A stretch of 64,000 nucleotides of DNA. It comes from an uncultured Actinoplanes sp. Its GTDB lineage: Bacteria; Actinomycetota; Actinomycetes; Mycobacteriales; Micromonosporaceae. The translations under genes and the position numbers were made by a program. The DNA lies in contig NZ_CAKUCL010000004.1 of the NCBI RefSeq assembly GCF_934643405.1, forward strand, positions 1 through 64,000, written 5' to 3'. Each line of letters opens with the position of its first letter. Positions within the stretch are counted from its first letter, which is position 1. Below, piece by piece: positions 14,401 to 23,472 of this stretch. A model generated the notes under the pieces. It saw only the letters and a program-made list of their open reading frames with translations. It was not told the origin of the DNA and ran no database searches.

Positions 14401-16379
14401 TCGCGGTGCGCCGCCGGCGGCCGCAGACCGAAGTCGTACAGGTAGACCGTGCCGTCGCTGCGGCGGATCTCATACGGCCGCTCGTCCACCACCTGCACGC
14501 CCAGCGAGTGCAGCACGGGAAGCACCGCGGACAGGAGCATCGGCTCGCCGTACCGGTAGACCTTGAACCGCACGTCGTGCTCGTCCGGCTCGGGCGCGCC
14601 GTCGACCCCCGGCCGCCGCTTGCGGTAGAGGTGCATCTCCAGCTGGCCGGGCTCCTCGAGCAGCTCCAGCTTGGCGAGATCCTGCATTCCCTCGTACGGC
14701 GTATGACCGTCCTTGTAGCTGTCCGGGTAGGCCGTGGCATACCTCGCGAACAGGTCGCGCGCCGGCTCCTCGCCGAGTTTCCGCTCGAGGACCAGGGAGA
14801 AGTCGTCGTCCCACATGCGGGTCGCGTCGGCCAGCATCTCGGCCAGCCGGTTCGGGTCGACCGGGCCGGGCGGGTCGGCCGGGTCGGTGCGCACGATGAA
14901 GTGGATCCGGGCCAGCATCCGCTCGGTGACCCGGGTGGTGTAGTCGACGCCGACGCCGTTCAGCTCGCGCAGCAGGATCTCCTGCATGCGCAGCCGGTTG
15001 CCGGTGGTGAACCGGTCGCGCGGCATGTAGATCAGGCAGGAGATGAACCGCCCGTAGCCGTCGCGGCGCAGGAACAACCGCAGCTGGCGGCGCCCGGCCA
15101 TCCGCAGGACGCCGATCACCGCCTCGTACAGGTCGTCGGTCTTGATCTGGAAGAGCTCGTCGCGGGGGTACGTCTCGAGGATCTGCAGCAGGTCCTTGCC
15201 CGAGTGCCCGCGCGGGGACAACCCCGAGCGATCCAGCACCTCGGTCACCTTGCGCTTGACGACCGGCAGTTCCCGTACCGACGTGCGGTACGCCGAACTG
15301 GAGAACAGACCCAGGAAGCGGCGCTCCCCGACCACCTCGCCGTGGTCGTCGAAGACCTTCACGCCGATGTAGTCCAGGTATGCCGAGCGGTGTACCGTCG
15401 CCCGTGAGTTGGCCTTGGTGATCACCAGCAGCCGCTTCTCCAGCGCCCGCTGGTACGCCTCGGGGCTCATCGAGGACAGCTGGCGCGGGGTCGACTCGCC
15501 GCGCAGGATGCCCAGGCCGGTGCCCGGCACCGCGCTCAGCACGTCGCCGTTCAGGCGGTACTCGCGGTACCCCAGGAAGGTGAAGTGGTCGTGCGCGAGC
15601 CACTTGAGCAGCTCGATCGAGTCGGTGACGTCCTTGTCCGGCACCGGCAGCCTCGCGTCCGAGCCGCGCGCGGTGGCCAGCTCGTCGGCGATCACCACGG
15701 CCCGCTGACGCATCCGCGGCCAGTCCTCGACCGCGTCCCGCACGTCGGTCAGCACGCGCCGCACCTCGTTGTGCAACTGCTCGCGGGCCTCGGGCTTGCG
15801 GACCGGGTCGATCTCGATCCGGATCCAGCTCTCCACGGTGTCGCCGTCGATCGCGTCGTCCGGCTCCACGTCGGCGCACAGCTCGGCCAGTGCCCCCAAC
15901 GGCTCGCGACGCAGCACGATCAGCGGGTGCACCAGCAGGTGCACCTGGAGCTGATGGGCGGTGAGCAGGGCGATCACCGAGTCGACCAGGAAGGGCATGT
16001 CGTCGGTGACGATCTGGACGACGGTGTGCCCCTGCGAGCCGGTCGGCTCGGTGATGGCCAGCTTCAGCTCGCCGGGCAACCGGGTGGCGGCGAGCTCACG
16101 ATGAGCGATCGCCGCGTCGTACATCTCCTGCGCGGTGAAACCCACCAGTTCCTCGTCCGGCGCGAACCGCCAGAAGCGCCCCACCAGGGACGCGGTCTGA
16201 TGGTCGGCCCCCGCCACCTCGACGGCCTGGGCGATCAGCCGCTCGCCGTTGGGCAGCGGCTCGTCCAGTTCGCCGTCGTCGGCGGAGGCGCCGAGCCGGC
16301 CCGTGAGGGCCAGGCCGGGACCTTGCGCGAGGTCGATTTCTGCATCGGATTCGGTCGCTGCCTCATCGGCGACAGCCAT
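11445..16379 (-). CDS. gdh: NAD-specific glutamate dehydrogenase, large (180-kDa type)
   Basis: The 1644-residue enzyme interconverts glutamate and 2-oxoglutarate plus ammonia with NAD, mainly in the catabolic direction. The length and layout match the large bacterial GDH family known from Streptomyces and Mycobacterium. ACT-like segments lie near residues 100-150 (TVVQIVTDDMPFLVDSVIALL). A long regulatory region follows, then the catalytic part with GLRWSDRREDFRTEV, VPVGAKGGFVLKQ and VGVGDMSGDVFGNG. The C-terminal helical domain is intact. ATG start; the gene stands alone, divergent from the PBP gene. Regulation by kinase/FHA partners (GarA) is known in mycobacteria but not visible here. Confidence 0.95.
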   Translation of the reverse strand: MAVADEAATESDAEIDLAQGPGLALTGRLGASADDGELDEPLPNGERLIAQAVEVAGADHQTASLVGRFWRFAPDEELVGFTAQEMYDAAIAHRELAATRLPGELKLAITEPTGSQGHTVVQIVTDDMPFLVDSVIALLTAHQLQVHLLVHPLIVLRREPLGALAELCADVEPDDAIDGDTVESWIRIEIDPVRKPEAREQLHNEVRRVLTDVRDAVEDWPRMRQRAVVIADELATARGSDARLPVPDKDVTDSIELLKWLAHDHFTFLGYREYRLNGDVLSAVPGTGLGILRGESTPRQLSSMSPEAYQRALEKRLLVITKANSRATVHRSAYLDYIGVKVFDDHGEVVGERRFLGLFSSSAYRTSVRELPVVKRKVTEVLDRSGLSPRGHSGKDLLQILETYPRDELFQIKTDDLYEAVIGVLRMAGRRQLRLFLRRDGYGRFISCLIYMPRDRFTTGNRLRMQEILLRELNGVGVDYTTRVTERMLARIHFIVRTDPADPPGPVDPNRLAEMLADATRMWDDDFSLVLERKLGEEPARDLFARYATAYPDSYKDGHTPYEGMQDLAKLELLEEPGQLEMHLYRKRRPGVDGAPEPDEHDVRFKVYRYGEPMLLSAVLPVLHSLGVQVVDERPYEIRRSDGTVYLYDFGLRPPAAHRELAEVRPQVENAFAAAWRGEAEVDGFNELVLRAGLTWRQVVVLRAYAKYQRQAGTVFTQRYMESTFIAYPEIARLLVRLFETRFSPRLEAGEQERTKLAAELGERITELLDEVESLDQDRILRSYLTLIQATLRTSFFQRGPDGRPKSYVAFKLDPQSIPDLPQPRPKYEIFVYSPRFEGVHLRFGAVARGGLRWSDRREDFRTEVLGLVKAQMVKNAVIVPVGAKGGFVLKQKPGDRDEAVECYKRFITALLDVTDNIHSGKIVPPVDVVRHDGDDPYLVVAADKGTATFSDIANEISVKKDFWLGDAFASGGSAGYDHKKMGITARGAWESVKKHFRDLGVDTQTQDFTVVGVGDMSGDVFGNGMLLSPHIRLVAAFDHRHIFLDPSPDPAVSFQERRRLFDLPRSSWDDYDKSLLSPGGGVYPRTAKSIPVSPEVRAALDLGDATTISPVELMRSILRAPVDLLFNGGIGTYVKASSESHADVGDKANDAIRINGAQLRVKVVGEGGNLGLTQRGRIEFARTGGRIYTDFIDNTAGVDCSDHEVNIKILLGGAVTDGEMTLPERDELLAAMTDEVAALVLRDNYEQAFALGNARAQAHSLLPVHRRMLNDLEKSGQLNRELEALPTDAELKARGEAGEGLTAPEFAVLLAYVKISLERAVLADELVDEPWTNDVLAKYFPTPLRDRCGTRMAGHRLRREIISTVLVNEVVNRGGTSFVYRAMEESGASAADVIRAFVVVREVFGLEEIWRAAEELDNQVPTAAQTLVFLESRRLLDRAVRWLASTRRSPIDVAGEIVKLRPGVQELLPQLPSVLVGIERRSMDEHIATLVDKGVPMAVAERVTWVNYGFGLLDVLEVGASVDRPIMEVAQVYFVLSERFQIDQLLSLISRLPRDDRWQTLARMALRYDLYAALAALTAEVLNSTPQSAEADDRVSEWERLNAASIARASNAMGDVSETPAELAALSVLLRQIRTLVKTSAAV

Positions 16380-16588
16380 GGCCTGGCGCTCCCCTCACCC
16401 ACGACACTGTGGGTCGAACCTGTCCCGCACAGCCTAAAACCCCGCGGACAGGCCGGTTCACACGCGTCGGGGATCGCTCCCCACGGCTGCGACTTTGACA
16501 CAACTCACCCGCAGCGGGTCCACGGGACGGGTGTGCGTTTATTACCGTCACGTAGGTTCCAGTGGCGGTACCCAGAAAGGGGAGTCCC

Positions 16589-18526
16589 ATGCACCTCGCA
16601 CGGCAGCACCGCATCCGACACCGCGCAACGGCGCTCGTGGCCGTTCTGGCGATGGCCGGCGGCGGCTTAGCCGGGTGCTCGAAGGACACTCCGGACGACA
16701 CGCTCAAGGCCTTCCTGGCGGGCTGGCGTGCCGGGGACCTGAGCAAGGTCGGCTTCGTGGGCGCGGACGGCGGCAAGGTCGCCGCCGCCGACGTGGTCAC
16801 CCAGCTGCACGACCTCTCGGGCGACCTGGCCAAGCAGTCGCTCGTGCTCACCGCGGTGGGCGACGCGAAAGTCACCGGCGACATCGCCTCCAGCCCGATC
16901 AAGCTGGACTGGACGCTGCCCGGCGGCGTGCCCTGGTCCTACCAGAGCACCGTGCGCATGACCAAGCAGAACACCGACGGCTGGCGGGTGGTCTGGGAGC
17001 CGGCCATCGTGCAGAGCGAGCTGACCGCCGGTGACAAGCTGCGCATCCGCCGGGTGTCGTCGAACCGGGCGAGCATTTTGGACGCGACCGGCAAGCCGCT
17101 GGTCACCAAGCGCCCGGTGGTCACCATCGGGGTGACGCCGCAGGGGATCCAGGACCTGCCGAAACTGGAGAAGGACCTGGCGACGGCGTTCAAGAAGGTC
17201 GATGTCACGCTCGACATGTCGAAGCTGAAGGACCGGATCGACGAGGCCGACCCGGGCGCCTTCCTCGACCTGGTCACGCTGCGCCGGCCCGACTACAACA
17301 AGATCCGCAACGAGGTGCGCGCGCTGGACGGCACGGTGTTCCGGGACGAGGAACGCAATCTGGCGCCGTCCCGCGTCTTCGCCCGGGCCCTGCTCGGCAC
17401 CGCCGACGAGGCGACCCGCGACGACATCGACAACAACCCGCAGACCGTCGCCCGCGGCGACGTGGTGGGCCACGGCGGGCTCCAGCAGCGGTACGACACC
17501 GTACTGCGCGGTACCGCCGGGATCTCCGTGGTGATCGCCCGCGCCACCCCGGACGAGTCGGGCACCGCGGACGAGGCGCAGGTGTTCAGCACCAAGCCGG
17601 TCGACGGCAAGCCGATCAAGACCTCGCTGGACGTCCGGACCCAGAACGCGGCGGACCTGGCGCTGGCCCCGGTGAAGCAGGACAGTTCCCTGGTGGCGAT
17701 CCGGGTCAGCGACGGTACGGTGCTGGCCGTGGCCAACGGCCCGGACGGCGGGACGGTCGACACCGCGCTCACCGGCCAGGTTCCGCCGGGCTCCACGTTC
17801 AAGACCGTCTCGGCGTACGGACTGCTCCGGAAGAAGGCGGTCACGCCGGACACGGCCGTGCCGTGCCCGAAGACGGCCAACGCCGGCGGCCGCGCCTTCC
17901 GCAACTCCGACGGCGAGGTGCTGGGCCGCGTCGAGTTCCACACCGACTTCGCGAAGTCCTGCAACACCGCCTTCGTCGGTCTGGCCCCGAAGCTGGGCGC
18001 CGACGGCCTGCACCAGGCGTCCACCGAACTGGGCCTGGGCACCGCGTGGGATCTGGGTGTCGAGTCCTTCAGCGGCAAGGTGTCCCCGGCCGACAGCCCG
18101 ACCGAGCTGGCCGCGGCCGCGTTCGGTCAGGGCCGCACCGTGGTCAGCCCGATCGCCATGGCCAGTGTCGCCGCGGCGGTGGCGCGCGGGCAGTTCCGCC
18201 AGCCCCGGCTCATGCTCGACCCGGCCCCGGCCAAGCCCGCCGCGGACGGGGCGAAGCTGGACGACGCGGCGCTGACATCGCTGCGCTCGATGATGCGCGA
18301 GGTCGTCACCTCCGGGACGGGCACCGGCCTGCGCAACGTGCCGGGCGGACCGGTCTACGGCAAGACGGGCACCGCGGAGTTCGCCGACGGATCGACGGAA
18401 ACCCACTCCTGGTTCATCGGCTACCAGGGCGACGTGGCGTTCGCCGCGATGATCCAGAAGGGCGGCCTCGGCGCGGAGGCGGCGGTCCCGGCGATCAACC
18501 GGTTCCTGACCGCGCTGCACAAGTAG
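16589..18526 (+). CDS. Lipoprotein class B penicillin-binding protein (PBP2a-like, MecA_N domain)
   Basis: The 645-residue product begins with a lipoprotein signal ending in LAGC (lipid-modified Cys30). An NTF2-like MecA_N domain (about 35-145), a PBP dimerisation region and a transpeptidase domain follow. The active site is complete: Ser402-x-x-Lys405 (STFK), Ser457-Cys-Asn459 and Lys592-Thr-Gly. It cross-links peptidoglycan on the outer face of the membrane. MecA_N-type PBPs of actinobacteria often have low beta-lactam affinity, though this cannot be read from sequence here. ATG 16589 is preceded by AAAGGGGAG. Its stop is 1 bp from the stop of the convergent arginase-like gene. Confidence 0.9.
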   Translation: MHLARQHRIRHRATALVAVLAMAGGGLAGCSKDTPDDTLKAFLAGWRAGDLSKVGFVGADGGKVAAADVVTQLHDLSGDLAKQSLVLTAVGDAKVTGDIASSPIKLDWTLPGGVPWSYQSTVRMTKQNTDGWRVVWEPAIVQSELTAGDKLRIRRVSSNRASILDATGKPLVTKRPVVTIGVTPQGIQDLPKLEKDLATAFKKVDVTLDMSKLKDRIDEADPGAFLDLVTLRRPDYNKIRNEVRALDGTVFRDEERNLAPSRVFARALLGTADEATRDDIDNNPQTVARGDVVGHGGLQQRYDTVLRGTAGISVVIARATPDESGTADEAQVFSTKPVDGKPIKTSLDVRTQNAADLALAPVKQDSSLVAIRVSDGTVLAVANGPDGGTVDTALTGQVPPGSTFKTVSAYGLLRKKAVTPDTAVPCPKTANAGGRAFRNSDGEVLGRVEFHTDFAKSCNTAFVGLAPKLGADGLHQASTELGLGTAWDLGVESFSGKVSPADSPTELAAAAFGQGRTVVSPIAMASVAAAVARGQFRQPRLMLDPAPAKPAADGAKLDDAALTSLRSMMREVVTSGTGTGLRNVPGGPVYGKTGTAEFADGSTETHSWFIGYQGDVAFAAMIQKGGLGAEAAVPAINRFLTALHK

Positions 18527-18527
18527 G

Positions 18528-20006
18528 TCAGGCGATGTCGGCCGGCTCGCCCGACCCGAGGTCGAACGCCGGGCGCTGCGCGGGCAGGGAGAAGCCGGAC
18601 GGGCGCGGTTCCTCGGTGGTGCGCGGGCGGAGCATGCCCGGGCGGGTGGCCGGCAGCGGCTCGGAGTCCAGCAGCGGCGCCGAGCCGAGGGGGCGGCGGC
18701 CCAGCTGCGGGGCCTCCTCCTGGGGGGAGCCGGTCTCGTCGGTCTCCGGCTGCTCGTCGGGGACCGGCTCCTCCCAGACGTCGGTCGGCTCCGGCCCGGG
18801 CTCGGCGACCGGCTCGTCCTCGGCCGGAGCTTCCTCCCATTCGCCGTATTCGTCCTCGTCGACGTCGTCGTCGCGCGGGCCCGCCGGGACCTCCGGGCTC
18901 TCCTGCACGCCGAGGATCGTGGTGGCGGGCACCGCGGACTCCTCCGGCGCCGTCTCCGGCCCCGCGGACGCCCCGGCCGCGGCCAGCGGCACGCTCGCGG
19001 CGGCCGCGGCGGCCCGGCGCCCCTGGCGGGCCCGTTCGTCGTCCCCCGGGGCGTTCAGGTCGGCCCGCGCGGCGATCAGATCGGGTCGCGGCGTCACCGT
19101 GTGCGCGTTCGCCAGCCCGGCCACCACCGTCGAGGTGATCTCGGCGGCGTAGGAGCCGTCCGGGTCGTAGTCCGGGTCGAAGACGGTCAGCTCGACGCCC
19201 AGGCAGTGCGGCGACTCGACCAGCCCGGCCAGCAGCAGTTCCAGCTCGGGGAACGCGATGCCGCCCTGGGACGGCGCGTCCACGGCCGGCATCACCGCCG
19301 GGTCGAGCACGTCCACGTCCACGTGCACCCAGTACCCGGCGCAGTCGACCAGCTGGTCGCGGGCCCACTGGGCGCTGCGCGCGGCGCCCTCGGCCCGCAA
19401 CGCCGGCACCGGGCGGGTCACGATACCGGCCGCCTGCAGGTCCAGGCGGTACTCGTCCTGGGCGCGGATGCCCATCACGACCACGTCGATGTCCCGGAAG
19501 TACGGCCGGCGGCTCTCGATCGACGCCAGGTCGGCCTGGCCGCGGCCGGTGACCAGGGCCAGGTCCTCGCCGGCCGCCGCGCCCACATAGGACGCGTTGC
19601 CGGGGTGCCGGAAGTCGGAGTGCCCGTCCACGAAGACCAGCCCGATCCGGCCGCCGACCGCCTCGCCCAGCCGGTGCATGGCCAGCCCGGACCCGAGCAG
19701 GATCGAGCAGTCCCCGCCGAGGATCACCGGGAACTCGCCCTCGTCCAGGATCGCCCCGATCCGGTCGGCCAGCCGCCGTGAGTAGGCCGCGATCTGACTC
19801 GCGTGCGCCACCCCGTCGCCCGGCCGCCAGTCGCCGGGGTCGTAGCGCGGCGGCGTCAGGCAGCCGGCGTCGCGGGCGTTCAGCCGGGTGATCAGGCCCT
19901 GGTCGCGGAGTGCTCCGGGCGCCTTGGCGCAGCCCGGCACCGAGGTCGCGGTCGGCGGTCGCAGACCGAGATTGGACGGTGCGTCGAGGACGGCGATGCG
20001 GCGCAC
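18528..20006 (-). CDS. Arginase-family (ureohydrolase) enzyme with acidic C-terminal tail
   Basis: The first ~320 residues form a ureohydrolase domain. The manganese motifs are GGDCS (97-101), DGHSDF (Asp127, His129, Asp131) and HVDVDVLDP (about 228-236). The usual metal-ligand histidine of GGDHS is Cys100 here. About 160 further residues are acidic, Pro/Ala-rich and probably disordered; that tail is not part of the standard enzyme (about 300 residues). Substrate (arginine, agmatine, formiminoglutamate or another guanidino compound) cannot be assigned. GTG start with GGGAGAG upstream. It directly follows the thioredoxin/TPR gene, 14 bp apart, so co-transcription is likely. Confidence 0.82.
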   Translation of the reverse strand: MRRIAVLDAPSNLGLRPPTATSVPGCAKAPGALRDQGLITRLNARDAGCLTPPRYDPGDWRPGDGVAHASQIAAYSRRLADRIGAILDEGEFPVILGGDCSILLGSGLAMHRLGEAVGGRIGLVFVDGHSDFRHPGNASYVGAAAGEDLALVTGRGQADLASIESRRPYFRDIDVVVMGIRAQDEYRLDLQAAGIVTRPVPALRAEGAARSAQWARDQLVDCAGYWVHVDVDVLDPAVMPAVDAPSQGGIAFPELELLLAGLVESPHCLGVELTVFDPDYDPDGSYAAEITSTVVAGLANAHTVTPRPDLIAARADLNAPGDDERARQGRRAAAAAASVPLAAAGASAGPETAPEESAVPATTILGVQESPEVPAGPRDDDVDEDEYGEWEEAPAEDEPVAEPGPEPTDVWEEPVPDEQPETDETGSPQEEAPQLGRRPLGSAPLLDSEPLPATRPGMLRPRTTEEPRPSGFSLPAQRPAFDLGSGEPADIA

Positions 20007-20020
20007 GGAGCTCTCCCTCG

Positions 20021-20980
20021 CTAGAAGAGGGCGCTGGCCAGCGCGCGACGCGCGCCGGCCACCGCGGGATCGTCCGGACCGGCCACGCTGAACAGCGACA
20101 GCAGGTGCTTGCGGACGGCATCACGCTCGTCGCCGGAGGTGCGCTTGACGAGAGCGATCAATCGGTCGTACGCCTCGGCGGCCTGCCCGCTGAGCACCTC
20201 GATGTCGGCGGCCAGGCTCTGCGCCTCGAGGTCGTCGGGGTTGGCCGCGGCCTTGGCCAGCGCGCCGACCGGGTCGACGCCGGACACCCGGCGGTAGAGG
20301 GCCACCTGCGCCAGGCCGGACTCGGCCGCGGCGTCGGCCGGGGACTCGGCCAGGATCTTCTTGTACGCCGCCTCGGCCTCGTCCAGATCGCCGGTCATGA
20401 GGGCGTCGTCGGCCGCGTCGAGCCGGGGGTCCTCGGCCGGGGCCACGGACACGCCACCGGCCTTGAGGACCGCGTCCACATACTGCTTGACCTGGGACTC
20501 GGGCAGCACCCCGGTGAAGCCCTCGACCAGCTGACCGCCGACCACCGCGACCACCATCGGGATGCCCTGCACGCGCAGCGCCTGGGCGAGCCGCGGATTG
20601 GCGTCCACATCGACCTTGCCCAGGACCCACGTGCCTCCGCCGGCCTGGGCGAGCTTCTCGAGCACCGGCGAGAGCTGCTTGCACGGCTCGCACCAGTCGG
20701 CCCAGAAGTCGAGGATGACCGGGGTGGACAGGGAACGCTCGAGAACCGCCGACTGGAAGTTGGTCTCGGTGACTTCGATGATCGTCTCGGTCCCGCCGCC
20801 GGGGACGCCGCCCGGGGCAGCGGCGGCCGGCGCCGCGCCACTCGGGCCGCCCGGCGCGCCGGTGGGGCCACCGCTGGTGGCCGGTCGGCTGGACGCCGGG
20901 GACGCGGCGGGGGTGCGCAGCGCGCTGAGATCGACCGCGCCGCGGGTGAAGATCGACGGGGTGGTCCGTGGGTCGCTCAT
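20021..20980 (-). CDS. Thioredoxin-domain tetratricopeptide protein (YbbN/CnoX-like)
   Basis: The 319-residue product has a disordered Ala/Pro/Gly N-terminus (about 20-62) and a thioredoxin fold with WCEPC (Cys97, Cys100). A helical TPR-like C-terminal half (about 185-319) follows. E. coli YbbN/CnoX is a chaperedoxin that guards proteins from oxidative over-aggregation and hands them to chaperones. This homologue retains both active cysteines, so it may also be redox-active. Its counterpart in M. tuberculosis is Rv1324, next to the thiolase fadA4 (from memory). Confidence 0.85.
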   Translation of the reverse strand: MSDPRTTPSIFTRGAVDLSALRTPAASPASSRPATSGGPTGAPGGPSGAAPAAAAPGGVPGGGTETIIEVTETNFQSAVLERSLSTPVILDFWADWCEPCKQLSPVLEKLAQAGGGTWVLGKVDVDANPRLAQALRVQGIPMVVAVVGGQLVEGFTGVLPESQVKQYVDAVLKAGGVSVAPAEDPRLDAADDALMTGDLDEAEAAYKKILAESPADAAAESGLAQVALYRRVSGVDPVGALAKAAANPDDLEAQSLAADIEVLSGQAAEAYDRLIALVKRTSGDERDAVRKHLLSLFSVAGPDDPAVAGARRALASALF

Positions 20981-21094
20981 GGTTACCTAGTCTCGCACGC
21001 TGGCAAGGAGGTTCGCCGCGCCGCGGCGCAGCTGATATCGGACGTCACAACCGCAGTTCAACCCCGATACTCGACCTCGCTGTGCGGACATGCA

Positions 21095-21170
21095 AGATCC
21101 GGCAACCGGCCGGCCGGAAGCGGGCCGGCGCCGGATCTCCCCGGCGCACCGAAGTGCGGGCAATTGCCCG
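21095..21170 (-). terminator. Hairpins downstream of icmA
   Basis: The perfect palindrome CGGGCAATTGCCCG (21157-21170) lies 4 bp after the icmA stop. A longer inverted repeat, AGATCCGGC (21095-21103) with GCCGGATCT (21130-21138), follows. Together they probably end the icmA transcript. The remaining gap to the thioredoxin/TPR gene (20981-21094) shows no recognisable element. Confidence 0.5.
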
Positions 21171-21174
21171 GTTT

Positions 21175-22848
21175 CTAGAAGCGCGCCGGCTCCCGGTAGA
21201 TGCCCCACTCGGCCTTGAGCGCCCCGCAGATCTCGCCCAGCGTCGCCTCGGCGCGCGCGGCCTCCAGCATCGCCGGGATCATGTTCTCCTCCGTCCGGGC
21301 GACGGCCACCAGGTTGTCGAGCGCGGCCTTCACCCGTACGGAATCCCGGGCGGCCCGCCGCGCGCCCAGCTCACGCTTCTGCACCACCTCGACCTCGTGG
21401 GAGACCCGGAGGATCTCCAGCTCTTTCGCGACCGTGCCGGTGTGCGCGTTGACGCCGACGATGCGCTTCTCGTTCTTCTCCAGCGCCTGCTGGTAGACGA
21501 ACGCGGCCTCGGCGATGTTGGCGGTGAACCAGCCGTCCTCGATGCCGCGCAGGATGCCGGACGTGACGCTGCCGTCGTGGCCCAGCTCGCGGATGCGGCT
21601 GAAGATCTCCTCCGCCTCGGCCTCGATCCGGTCGGTCAGCGCCTCCAGGTACCACGAGCCGCCGAGCGGGTCGGCCACGTTCACCACGCCGGTCTCCTCC
21701 ATCAGCACCTGCTGCGTGCGCAGGGCGATCTCGGCGGACTCGTCGGTGGGCAGCGCCAGAGTCTCGTCGAGGGCGTTGGTGTGCAGCGAATTCGTGCCGC
21801 CGAGCACCGCCGCGAGCGCCTCCACCGCGGTGCGCACGACGTTGTTGACCGGCTGCTGCGCGGTCAGCGAGACGCCCGCGGTCTGCGTGTGGAACTTGAG
21901 CCACAGCGCCTTCTCGCTGGTGGCGCCGTAGTCGTCGCGCAGGTGACGGGCCCAGATGCGGCGGGCCGCGCGGAACTTGGCGATCTCCTCGAAGAAGTCG
22001 ATGTGCGCGTCGAAGAAGAAGCTCAGGCCGGGCGCGAACTGGTTGACGTCGAGCCCGCGGGACAGGCCCAGCTCCACGTAGCCGAACCCATCGGCCAATG
22101 TGTACGCCAGCTCCTGCGCGGCGGTCGAACCGGCCTCGCGGATGTGGTAGCCGCTGACCGACAGCGGCTTGTACTTGGGGATCTCCCGCGCGCAGTACTC
22201 CATCAGGTCGCCGATCAGGCGCAGGTGTGGCTCGGGCGCGAAGAGCCACTCCTTCTGCGCGATGTACTCCTTGAAGATGTCGGTCTGCAGCGTGCCGTCG
22301 AGCTTGCCGAGGTCGGCGCCCTGACGCTCGGCGGCCACCAGGTACATCACGAAGATCGGCACGGCCGGGCCGGAGATCGTCATGCTGGTGGTGACGTCCT
22401 GCAGGTTGATCCCGTCGAAGAGCACGTCCATGTCGGCGGCCGAGTCGATGGCGACACCGCAGTGCCCCACCTCACCGAGCGACTGCGGGTCGTCGGAGTC
22501 GCGGCCCATCAGCGTGGGCATGTCGAACGCGACACTGAGCCCGCCACCGCCGGCGGCCAGGATCATCTTGTAGCGCTCGTTGGTCTGCTGAGCGTTGCCG
22601 AAGCCCGCGAACTGGCGGATGGTCCAGGTGCGTCCGCGGTATCCGGTCGGGTAGAGGCCTCGCGTGTACGGGAACTCGCCGGGCCAGCCGATCCGCTCGA
22701 AACCCGGATAGCTCTCCCCCGGCCCGGGCCCGTAGACCGGGTCGACCGGCACGCCCGAGAGCGTGGTGAAGTCGGCGTCCCGCTTGCGTGCGGCGTCGTA
22801 GCGCCGTTGCCAGCGCTCCCGGCCGGCGGCGATGTCGGCTGCGTCCAT
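21175..22848 (-). CDS. icmA: Isobutyryl-CoA mutase large subunit
   Basis: The 557-residue protein is the substrate-binding subunit of a coenzyme-B12 acyl-CoA mutase without its own B12-binding domain. The two specificity residues are Phe80 (in TIRQFAGF) and Gln198 (in YIAQKEW), the isobutyryl-CoA mutase pair. Methylmalonyl-CoA mutase has Tyr and Arg there. Using ATG 22848 (rather than GTG 22854) the numbering equals that of Streptomyces IcmA. The reaction is reversible isobutyryl-CoA to n-butyryl-CoA, linking valine breakdown with butyrate and polyketide precursors. A separate small subunit (IcmB) is required and is not in the window. Confidence 0.9.
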   Translation of the reverse strand: MDAADIAAGRERWQRRYDAARKRDADFTTLSGVPVDPVYGPGPGESYPGFERIGWPGEFPYTRGLYPTGYRGRTWTIRQFAGFGNAQQTNERYKMILAAGGGGLSVAFDMPTLMGRDSDDPQSLGEVGHCGVAIDSAADMDVLFDGINLQDVTTSMTISGPAVPIFVMYLVAAERQGADLGKLDGTLQTDIFKEYIAQKEWLFAPEPHLRLIGDLMEYCAREIPKYKPLSVSGYHIREAGSTAAQELAYTLADGFGYVELGLSRGLDVNQFAPGLSFFFDAHIDFFEEIAKFRAARRIWARHLRDDYGATSEKALWLKFHTQTAGVSLTAQQPVNNVVRTAVEALAAVLGGTNSLHTNALDETLALPTDESAEIALRTQQVLMEETGVVNVADPLGGSWYLEALTDRIEAEAEEIFSRIRELGHDGSVTSGILRGIEDGWFTANIAEAAFVYQQALEKNEKRIVGVNAHTGTVAKELEILRVSHEVEVVQKRELGARRAARDSVRVKAALDNLVAVARTEENMIPAMLEAARAEATLGEICGALKAEWGIYREPARF

Positions 22849-22881
22849 GGCCACATCCTAGAGCCAAGTCCTGAACGATCG

Positions 22882-23457
22882 CTAAGGCGAGTCGGTCCGG
22901 ATCCGCGCGTGCAGGTGCATGTCGTGCCAGCCGTCCGCGTGCCGCGCCTCGCTGCGCTTGGTGCCCTCGGCCAGGAAGCCGCCCCGCTCGGCCACCCGGC
23001 ACGACGCGGGGTTGGCGGTGGAGTGACTGACCTCGATCCGGTGCAGTCCCAGCCGATCGAAGGACCACCCGGTCAGCGCGACCAGGGCGCGGGAGGCGAC
23101 CCGCTCGCCGCGCGCGGCCGGCAGCACCCAGTAGGAGACCGCGGCCAGACCCTCGACCAGGTCGATCCGCCGCAGCCCGATCTGCCCGGCGACCTCGCCG
23201 TCGCGGGTGATCGCCCAGTTCGCCGCGGACTCGGCGCGCCAGCGGGCGGCCCAGCTCGTGATCCAGCCGTCCACCTCGTCGTCGTCCATCGACCGGACAT
23301 GCCAGCGCTGGATGTCCGGGTCGGCGAACCCGGCGAGGACCGGCCGGCGGTCGGACAGCCGCCACGGACGCAGCAGAAGCCCCTCGGCGGCGATGTCGGG
23401 TTGTGCGAGCGCGGCCATCGAGCCGGGCGGAAGGGCGGGATCGGTCAGGATCGGCAC
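22882..23457 (-). CDS. GNAT N-acetyltransferase (RimJ/RimL type)
   Basis: The 191-residue product has the GNAT fold as used by ribosomal-protein N-acetyltransferases. These transfer acetyl from acetyl-CoA to an amine. Visible are an N-terminal LLLRPWRLSD strand, the acetyl-CoA loop region around AARGERVASRALVAL and the LGLHRIEVSHSTANPASCRVAERGGF segment typical of RimJ/RimL. GTG start. It follows the diguanylate cyclase gene at 15 bp in the same direction. The substrate is not predictable. Confidence 0.82.
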   Translation of the reverse strand: MPILTDPALPPGSMAALAQPDIAAEGLLLRPWRLSDRRPVLAGFADPDIQRWHVRSMDDDEVDGWITSWAARWRAESAANWAITRDGEVAGQIGLRRIDLVEGLAAVSYWVLPAARGERVASRALVALTGWSFDRLGLHRIEVSHSTANPASCRVAERGGFLAEGTKRSEARHADGWHDMHLHARIRTDSP

Positions 23458-23472
23458 CCGGCCACCCTAGGG

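Noticed and set aside
11919..15407. Plus-strand open frame of 1162 codons
   Set aside because: It is the shadow of the NAD-glutamate dehydrogenase gene. The minus-strand product has full family motifs.
16495..16500. TTGACA promoter element before the PBP gene
   Set aside because: No convincing -10 hexamer lies 16-18 bp downstream (16517-16524 reads GC-rich). It may be chance.
21175..22848. Methylmalonyl-CoA mutase MutB
   Set aside because: No B12-binding domain is present, and Phe80/Gln198 replace the Tyr/Arg pair of methylmalonyl-CoA mutase.
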